From Digitaria exilis (lineage: Eukaryota > Streptophyta > Magnoliopsida > Poales > Poaceae): DNA of 64,000 bases. Shown here piece by piece: positions 57,103-64,000 of this stretch (positions are counted from its first letter, which is position 1; each line of letters starts with the position of its first letter). The stretch is taken from contig JACEFO010001047.1 in the NCBI GenBank assembly GCA_015342445.1, positions 1 through 64,000 on the forward strand, written 5' to 3'. The position numbers were made by a program, and so were the translations under genes. A model generated the notes under the pieces. It had not been told where the DNA came from. It saw nothing but the letters and a program-made list of their open reading frames with translations, and ran no database searches.

Positions 57103-57917
57103 TTCAACTGTCCCTAGGCACCAAACTGATCCGTAGTTCAGCATATCACCCTCAAACCGATGGGCAGACGGAAAGGGTAAATCAAATACTTGAGGATATG
57201 CTTCGAGCTTGTGTTATCCATTATGGGAAGAATTGGGAGAAATGTTTATCTCTGGCTGAATTCTCCTATAACAACAGCTACCAGGCGAGTCTTAAAATGG
57301 CACCATTCGAAGCCTTATATGGTAGAAGATGTCGGACCCCGTTGTGTTGGTCCCAGGCAGGCGAGAGGTATACCTATGGCCCTGACCTTGTGAAGGAAGC
57401 AGAAGAAAAGGTTAGGATCATCCGCGAAAACTTGAGAACCGCCCAGTCACGGCAAAAGAGTTACTTTGATCAACGGCGGAAGCCACTTCAATTCGAAGTC
57501 GGCGATCACGTGTATCTCAAGGTCTCCCCGACCAAGGGCGTGCAAAGATTTGGATTAAAAGGAAAACTTGCACCTCGCTACATCGGCCCATATGAAATTA
57601 CTCAACAATGTGGACCGGTAGCCTACCGTGTGAAGCTTCCCGAGAAGCTCTTTGCCGTACACGATGTATTCCATGTTTCCCAACTCAAGAGGTGTCTTCG
57701 TGTTCCGACCGAAGTTGTTGAACAAGAGGAACTCTCGGTTGAACCGGATCTCTCCTATGAGGAGCATCCCATTAAAATCCTCGATGAGAAAGAGAGACAA
57801 ACGCGAAGGAAAGGATTTAAAATGTACAAAATTCAGTGGAGTCATCACTCCGAAGATGAAGCCACGTGGGAAACCGAAGACTATCTCAAGGAGAATTTCC
57901 CCGACATCCTTGCTTAA
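57103..57917 (+). pseudogene. Element C integrase C-terminal part with chromodomain
   Basis: The frame starts within the catalytic core: LGTKLIRSSAYHPQTDGQTE carries only the last catalytic residue (Glu). The zinc finger and both catalytic Asp residues are missing because of the deletion at about 57103. The rest is intact to 57917: DMLRACV, EFSYNNSYQASLKMAPFEAL, YGRRCRTPLCW, GDHVYLKVSPTKGV, the GPY/F-type GKLAPRYIGPYEI, HDVFHVSQLK and a chromodomain (about 57765-57905: HPIKILDEKERQ, KIQWSHHSEDEATWE). The stop is TAA. Confidence 0.9.
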
Positions 57918-57978
57918 GCCAAAGGTACTTCTCCCCACCTTATTCCTAAGTTTAATCGAATCTCGGGACGAGATTCCT

Positions 57979-57994
57979 TTTAAGGGGGGTAGGC
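57979..57994 (+). other. Polypurine tract of element C
   Basis: TTTTAAGGGGGGTAGGC directly before the 3' LTR; the purine run AAGGGGGG fits the priming site for second-strand synthesis. Confidence 0.8.
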
Positions 57995-60900
57995 TATGAC
58001 ATCTCTGATGTAAAAATGAAGAAAACACCTTTGACACAGGTTTGAAAGGGAAAAATTGGAGATGGAATTGAAAAAAATTCATCAAAATTCAAATTGAAAT
58101 TCAAAAGCAAAGGTTGTTGACACCCAACTGGAATCTCAAAACATTTGTACTAAACATGAAAATCACCAAAAATAAAAGTTGTTTGTCATCACAAATAAGG
58201 CCTAGTCACTGTTTGGAACTTTTGAAAATTTTGCAGTTTAGCCCCTCAAAAACTCGAAAAACCGATCTGAACACATTTTTGAAATTGGGTTGTTTGAGCT
58301 CGAAAAATTTGAAATTTCAGGTTCACCCAAAAAGAAAGTTGTGTCCCACCTCTCAAACTCCAACTTTTATTTTGACACTTTTTCATGTTCAGTTCAAATT
58401 TTTGGAGAAAATTCAAAAGGGGAAAAGGAGCTCCACGGACGCCCAACAGTCGCCCTGGCGCGCCCCTGCTCCGGCCGGGAGTCGGCCGCCACGTGGCCGG
58501 CGAGCGGCGGAGGCCGCGCCGAGCTGGCCGAGCCGCGGCGTCGGGTGGCGCGTGTCGTCTTGTGTTTGTCCAACCCCTCCCGAGCCTTCACATCGCCGTC
58601 GACAGGCAGCCTCGCCTCGCGCCGCGCGAACGCCATCATGGCGGTCGGAGCGCCGCCGTGGCCGCGCGCTCGCGCGCGCGTCGCGCAGGGCCGCCTCGTG
58701 CGATTCTCCTCCCGCTACGCTCCAAGAAGCTCTGCAGAGGATCCCCCAGCGCCACGCCACGATCTCCTTCGCCCAACCCGCGCTTGCGCCGCTGCCCGAG
58801 CCGTCAGCGCCATCAATGGCGACCTCGACAGCCCGAGCGCGCGTGCGCATGCTTCCGAGGCACCTCGGTGCTCGCTAGCGCACCCAAACACTTCCCTGAG
58901 CACCCTGATTCCTTCCCCCAGCCAGCGCCCAGTCCTTCTCCCTCTCCCCGCGTTTGCTCCCATCGTCTTCCACCTCGGGACGCTCCGAGCAGAGCTCGAG
59001 CTTCCTCGCCGCGAACCCAAATCGACCGCGAACCCCTCCACGTTTTCCCAATCCCTCGCTCGTGAAGCTCGCTCATTCACCCTGCTAGCCGCCCGAGCAC
59101 TCCCCAGCTCGAATCGAGCCTCACTCGCCGCGAATCGAGGCTTTTCCCCACCGCTCGGCCATTAACACCGCAAACACCACCTCCACGTCGAGCCCCATGC
59201 CCCGGCCATCCCCGTCGCAGACGAACCCCACGACGAGCTCCACCATCGTCCAGTGAAGCTCACACGCCCCTCCGCGCATCGTCTCATCCACCGCAGGCCG
59301 CTAGCGATGTCGCCGGAGCCAACCGTGCCGCCGCTCAACGTCGACGAGCCGCGCCGCTTCACCTCCGACCACGAGACCTACCTCAACCGACTCGCGGTGA
59401 GCTCCTCTCCATTTCCCCCAACTTTCCCCGAGCCAACTCGCCGTCGTTTCGCCGGCGTAGCGACGCCGACGAGCCGTGGACCCGTTTGCGTTCCCCTTTT
59501 TAGTTCTAGGGTCCTCTGCGCAAAAGTCAGGGACTTGTTCCCGAAGTTTTAAAAGTTCTAGGGTCTCCCGCGTAAAAAGATTCTTAAACCTAGATCTATT
59601 TTTCCCGAATCTTGTAAAATCCACTAAAAATCGTACAAAAATCAGAAAAATTCACAAAAATACTCCCTGGACTCGTGAGATTGTAAACTCCAATCTCATT
59701 TAAGCATGTATACACTTTTGGTGAACCATTTTTGAATTAAAATTCAAACTGTAAATTTAGCAACTTGTGCACCATTTCAAATCCAGAGCTCCGCTAGGGC
59801 TGAGCTTTGGATATGTTGTTTGCAGTGACTTTGGACACCTTGTGTCCAAAGGGGACCTAAAAATATGGACTGTAGCTTCAGTTATGAATTAAATTGTGTT
59901 TTCTGTCTTTTTGCAGTTCAGAAATTGTTAAAAATAATCTGTGCAGCTAAAAATCATGATTTTTCTCCAGAGCTAAAAATCATTATTAAAATCATGAATT
60001 AACCAGGAAAATTTTCTGATTGGGATGTATTTTCGATTTTATATGATTTTATTTCATTTCTGTAGGCAGCAGTTTGTACTAATTTTAATAAATTCTGTGT
60101 AGCTCAGATTTAGCTAAATTTTGGAGTGAGCCTAACTCTTATACTCCAGTAGCTGTCATAAAGTTTATAGCTAAAAAGGATGAACAGAAACCGAGAAACA
60201 AAAATGAGAATAAACTAAGGTGGAAATTGAGTTATATAAAAGAATAGAGCTTTTGATAATTAATTAAAATAAAACATGGAAAGGTTAAACTTCCAGAACA
60301 GCACCCTATCTTCAAAATAATAAATGAAAATTCTTTTATATAAGTACACAATCACCATCAAAGATGTGTAAAATTTTCCACACCCCTCCTCTAATTTTAT
60401 GGTAAAGAAAGTAGTACTTTAGCGTGTCTAGGTGAATATGGCCTTCAAGGCCTTAATTTTGGAATCAATAGGCAGCCACTATAAGTTATGCATCTCATGT
60501 AGAAGGCGCTGTTGCGGACGGCTTCTACCATCTCATCCCCGCCGACGGAGAAGGCACCCCGGAGAACGGTGCTGGCGAAGAATCAATCGACCCGGAGGCT
60601 AACCCCCAGCTAGAGCAAGAAGGCAAGCCCCGGAGCATAACCTAACCTTTAAAGTTTATGCATCTATGAATTCCCTATGCTTGTGCATTTACGTTTCAAG
60701 GAGTTGATTGAATACCTTAGCTGCACATTTTTAGTACCTATGACTTGCAAAACTAGTATGAAAGGATCGATAGGGCAATGCTTTAGGTCCGTTACAAGTC
60801 GAGTGATTTCCTGTCACTCGCGAGACATAGAAGTTGCTTGTCTTTACTTATGTTGGAATCATAAGGATGGACGGGCGGGATGGTAGATGTAGATCTCCCG

Positions 60901-62031
60901 TCCGTGTATGATAATGGATTTAAGGTCGAAACGTGTGGTTGAGTGTGTCAAGTTTTTGAGCGTACCACATGCATACCGATATATGGGAATCGGTAAGCCC
61001 GGTACCAGATTGAAGCAGCTAGGGCCGATAGCCATCTCTCCTTGGAAACTTTTGTTTCCCCTGCCGTACACTTGTGGATATATGCGTGAGACTGTGAGTT
61101 AAGCAGTAAACCTCTATCCTAAGGAAGGTGGATTCGGATCCGAATTGTGGATCGATGGGAAAGGTTGGGAAGTGCTTGTACCTTTTATAGCAAGCATTAT
61201 TCGTGTGTGTTGGGTTTCCCCTGGCCAGGTAGCAAAATTCGGTTCGAACTGTCCGTTTCTCGCGGTTAATGAGACTGCTTGACCGCCTTGCTGCATTGAG
61301 TAACAAGTGGAACTATGAGAATGATGAACTTGTTGTATGAATTAAATTGTATTGCACCACTTGTATGCTTAGAGAGGATGCTAATCTAGAATGGTTAAAT
61401 CTACTAGAATATGATGCTAAAACATGAAAGCAAGGATCTACTTTTAGTTGCTTTTTGGCAAACAAACCCACTAGCCAAAAGCCTCTCATGTCTAGATGTC
61501 GGTGATGTAGTTTTCACCCGACGGGTAAGCCTTGCTGAGTATTAGTATACTCAGCCTTGCTTGTGGCTTTTATTTACAGGTACTATGTTGGATGTGGCAG
61601 TCGATGCCCTTACTTGGCCTACCCAGGTTCCCCCTGGATGGCACATCTAATGGGTTCCATCCTCTGCCGAGGAACGGGTGGAGTAGCACCGTGGCAGGCT
61701 TCATCATGGTGTTACTTGTATCGTCGTTAGTTTATTTCCGCTGCAATGAACCTATTTATTTCCGCTGCAATGAATTTGATACTCTGATTTAAATTCGAAC
61801 TTGGTTTGTAATAACTTTGTGATACTATTTGTGTAAGTTGAATTTGTGGAATGTTGTAATCTCTGGAACTCACCTTCGTGTGGGCGTGCTGTTGTTTCGA
61901 TCGAGAAAAGTACGTGGTTAAATCGGGTTTAATCCGACGGCGCTCCAGCTTATTCCGGATTAAGTGCCTAACTACTCGATTAGTGGTCCCGGGGTACTTA
62001 ACTTGGAATAATTTCGGAGTGGTCCGCCACA
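57995..62031 (+). repeat. Element C 3' LTR (4,037 bp)
   Basis: Starts TATGACATCTC (TG mutated to TA at the edge) and ends CCGCCACA. It is nearly identical to the 5' LTR, with scattered transitions, a deletion of about 140 bp near 59970-60005, and the splice-donor-like CTCGCG|GTGAGC kept at 59397. Confidence 0.9.
61534..61555 (+). other. Conserved LTR hairpin, copy 3
   Basis: Identical to the copy in the 5' LTR (arms GCTGAGTAT / ATACTCAGC, loop TAGT). Confidence 0.75.
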
Positions 62032-62107
62032 AAAAAATATTTAAACAATATTTGCAATTCTTTTGAAAATATAACTGTGGTGGGTCCCATATAATTCGAT
62101 TAGTGGG

Positions 62108-62240
62108 GCCTACATCTGGTGGGACCCACTTGTGGGTCCAATGTCCATGGTGGGGCCCACTGTGGGACCCACGTCGCCGGGTCCCGTGGCCGTGGGGTCC
62201 ACAGTGGGGACCACTTGTGGGACCCACATTAGCGGATCCC
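62108..62240. promoter_or_regulatory. Cluster of GTGGGNCCCAC-type palindromes
   Basis: At least seven copies or half copies, such as GGTGGGACCCAC, GTGGGGCCCAC, GTGGGACCCACG and GTGGGACCCACA, lie within 130 bp. GGGCCCAC/GTGGGACC motifs resemble plant promoter sites bound by TCP-type factors. It may be a promoter region or simply a tandem-like repeat; no gene start is proven. Confidence 0.55.
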
Positions 62241-62969
62241 ACGTGTGGGGTCGCTGCCCTAGGATTGCTAAGGCCGATCTTGGCCGTCGGCGTGGCCGAT
62301 CCAACGGCTGAGTTATTGCGGACGATGTGGCGCGATGCAGTGGCCTGGTTTGGATCTAGGTTTTATAGTATAGAGATGCCAATAGGAAAAAAAAATGTAG
62401 TTCAGCAAAACATCGAACAGTTTACAGGCTGGTGGCTCCCTTCGTGGCCGTTGTCAGCTTCGGCTGGTCCTGCGGCCGACCCAACGTCCGGAGGGAGCTT
62501 CCTCCCCACGCCCGCGGCGGCTTCGATCGCTTCCCTCTGTGGCTCTGCCTGCCTCACGGCTCGCCAGCCCCTGGCTATCTTGGCAGCGACCGCATGCGAA
62601 GGGCGGCCTTTAAGGTGAATGGAGGCGCTGCAGCCTGCAGGTGTAGCGCATGCGCATGCAGCCTCTCCTCGAGTCCGGCACCGGCGGCTGCAAGCTGGAG
62701 GATTGAGCGGGCTAGCTGTGCGCCCCCTTTGGGATCGCTCGATACTAATCTGACGGCAAGGGAAACAGGCGACGTGGCCCTATCGACAACACACGGTTCG
62801 GGTCTAGTCTGAGATAGAGATTCCACCCTACCTGTAGATAAGGCAAGCATCTTTGAGCAAATGTACATTCAAAGAAAAAAAATGAATCGGAGTTTCTTCG
62901 ACTTGGCTTGAGCACAAAACACTAGCCACCTTTCCTGTAGAATGTAGATATGCTTATTAATTATAATTG
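62241..62969. other. GC-rich stretch without recognised gene
   Basis: Overlapping open frames on both strands (about 62400-62820) give Ala/Arg/Ser-rich products with no domain I recognise. A TATA-like TTTTATAGTATAG at 62353 could serve transcription to the right. It may be the 5' part of a gene or a gene fragment; the evidence is weak. Confidence 0.4.
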
Positions 62970-63104
62970 CGGCGGCTGGTGACACCAGCTACCGCTACAG
63001 GTTGAGTCCTCAGTGCCCCTCGGGCGCATGTAGCGGCGGCTGGCTTTTGGTGACACCGCTAGCATGTTTTGGCTGCTGTCGCTACAGTGCAATTGTCTGT
63101 AGTA
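62970..63104. repeat. CACTA-like subterminal repeat, copy 1
   Basis: GCGGCGGCTGG motifs and a unit (62998-63104) running from CAGGTTGAG to GCTACAGTGCAATTGTCTG and TAGTA. The same unit recurs at 63508-63571 plus 63817-63876. Confidence 0.65.
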
Positions 63105-63507
63105 GATAGCTTTTCTAATTTGTCTACTATCACGGTGAGGTGTCACTTTCAAGAATAGTCATTCTCTTCCCTTAAGTCTCTTTGGTATGTGATGTATAAT
63201 ACAATAAATTTCAGCCCGCACCCACTATTCCACAAATCTAGAGAAACTTGCAAAATCTTGATGAAAACCTAACAAATTTGAATCCAAATTTTGCATGATT
63301 CCAAATAATAGCAAGAAAAAAAATATTTGGAATAAGTTCCCCTTACCGTAGAAAACAAACTCATGCAAGAAAAACCAACTTGAAACGGTATTTTTTTGGA
63401 TGAATTGTGTGTTGAGAAGCGTGTTCCGTAAGGGGGATGATTGGATGAATAGGATGAACAATGAAATAAGCACTTTTTCCTCGAAACTAAACACAGTGCG
63501 CCCGGAG

Positions 63508-63876
63508 CAGTTGAGTTATCAATGCTCCTCGAGTGCATGTGGCGGCGGCTCGCTTTCGGTAGGGGTGCTAGTTTAACGATCTAGGGTCAAACATGGCTTG
63601 GCCTAGACTCCCAATTTGAGTGGACCCCACACACCCACCAACCAATTATCTTTCGTCCGCACTTCGCGTAAAACGGTTAACTCAGGTTTGATGCTGTTGG
63701 ACAACCTAACCTTATATGTTAACCTCCCTCCCACTAGACTAAGGCGGGACTAAATTCTCACCTCCTCATGTGCACAAATGCTCATGGGCCACTGTGGGTC
63801 TAATCTCTAAATGGGCTAGGATGTGACAGCTAGGATGTTTTGGTTGCTGTTGCTACAGTGCCAATTTTCCGTAGTG
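63508..63876. repeat. CACTA-like subterminal repeat, copy 2, interrupted
   Basis: Matches copy 1 in two blocks, 63508-63571 and 63817-63876, separated by about 245 bp of unrelated sequence. It ends GCTACAGTGCCAATTTTCCG and TAGTG. Confidence 0.65.
63859..63876 (-). mobile_element. Possible CACTA transposon terminus
   Basis: Read on the minus strand the end is CACTACGGAAAATTGGCA, the form of an En/Spm (CACTA) terminus. The opposite end was not found with confidence: CACTAG at 62920 is a weak candidate without a matching 3-bp target duplication. No transposase is seen. Confidence 0.5.
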
Positions 63877-64000
63877 TACTGATGAGCTCATCCAAGTGTC
63901 CTTGTAGGTAACTCATATTCATGGTCATTTAGGCTATTCAAATGTCCTCTTGCTTTTTAGTAAAAAAATATTTTTCTTTTCCATACTGATCGATATAGAT
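63877..64000. other. Unassigned right edge
   Basis: Short AT-rich sequence; no feature recognised. Confidence 0.6.

Larger units (their letters stand above)
47356..62031 (+). mobile_element. Element C: gypsy retrotransposon with chromodomain, ORF0 and 4-kb LTRs
   Basis: Both LTRs (47356-51536 and 57995-62031), primer site, structured leader, ORF0, gag, protease, RT, part of RNase H, a truncated integrase and a chromodomain are present. The flanks are AAAAA on each side (47351-47355 and 62032-62036), consistent with a target duplication but low in complexity. The two LTRs are very similar except for a deletion of roughly 140 bp near 59970, so the insertion looks fairly young. Internal stops, a frameshift and a deletion in pol make it defective. 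Confidence 0.92.

Overview
The window is nuclear DNA of a flowering plant, most likely a grass. This rests on a split host gene with GT-AG introns at the left end and on grass-style repeats: chromovirus LTR elements with initiator-Met primer sites, a copia element, an L1-type LINE and Stowaway-like MITEs. No bacterial, organellar, rRNA or tRNA gene was recognised. The species is not identifiable from what I can see.

Layout. (1) 756-4136, minus strand: ten exons of a zinc-induced-facilitator-like (ZIFL) major facilitator transporter, in frame for 302 codons; the last exons are not visible. (2) 4320-21527: a decayed L1-type LINE on the plus strand, cut into three pieces by a nearly complete chromovirus (5561-17518, minus, target duplication ATGAA) and by a solo LTR (18139-20899, target duplication GGGCC), which itself seems to hold a second LTR (19120-20336). 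The upstream LTR of the chromovirus carries a further 2.5-kb GC-rich insert. (3) 21528-22293: fragment of an LTR related to the solo LTR at 42287-44022. (4) 22294-45210: a degenerate copia element on the plus strand, split by element B (22503-38119, minus) close to its 5' LTR end and by a solo LTR (42287-44022, target duplication GACGT). Element B holds in its own 3' LTR a solo LTR of family C (22684-26849, target duplication CCATG). (5) 45324-47338: two MITEs in AT-rich DNA. (6) 47356-62031: element C, plus strand, both 4-kb LTRs present. (7) 62032-64000: a cluster of GTGGGNCCCAC motifs and repeats ending in a CACTA-like terminus.

Elements B and C belong to related chromovirus-type gypsy families with very long LTRs and an extra ORF (here ORF0) before gag. 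Both have lost essential integrase sequence through different deletions, so both look non-autonomous. In both, ORF0 and gag begin exactly behind a splice-acceptor-like CAG, and the RNA leader between primer site and ORF0 contains two tandem copies of a three-hairpin module with GNRA tetraloops and paired compensatory base changes, within and between the families. This structured leader, with the possible splicing, is the best candidate for an undescribed functional system here.

Apart from the ZIFL gene and the right-hand 2 kb, nearly everything from 4320 to 62031 is transposable-element sequence. The pile begins less than 200 bp upstream of the ZIFL start codon.
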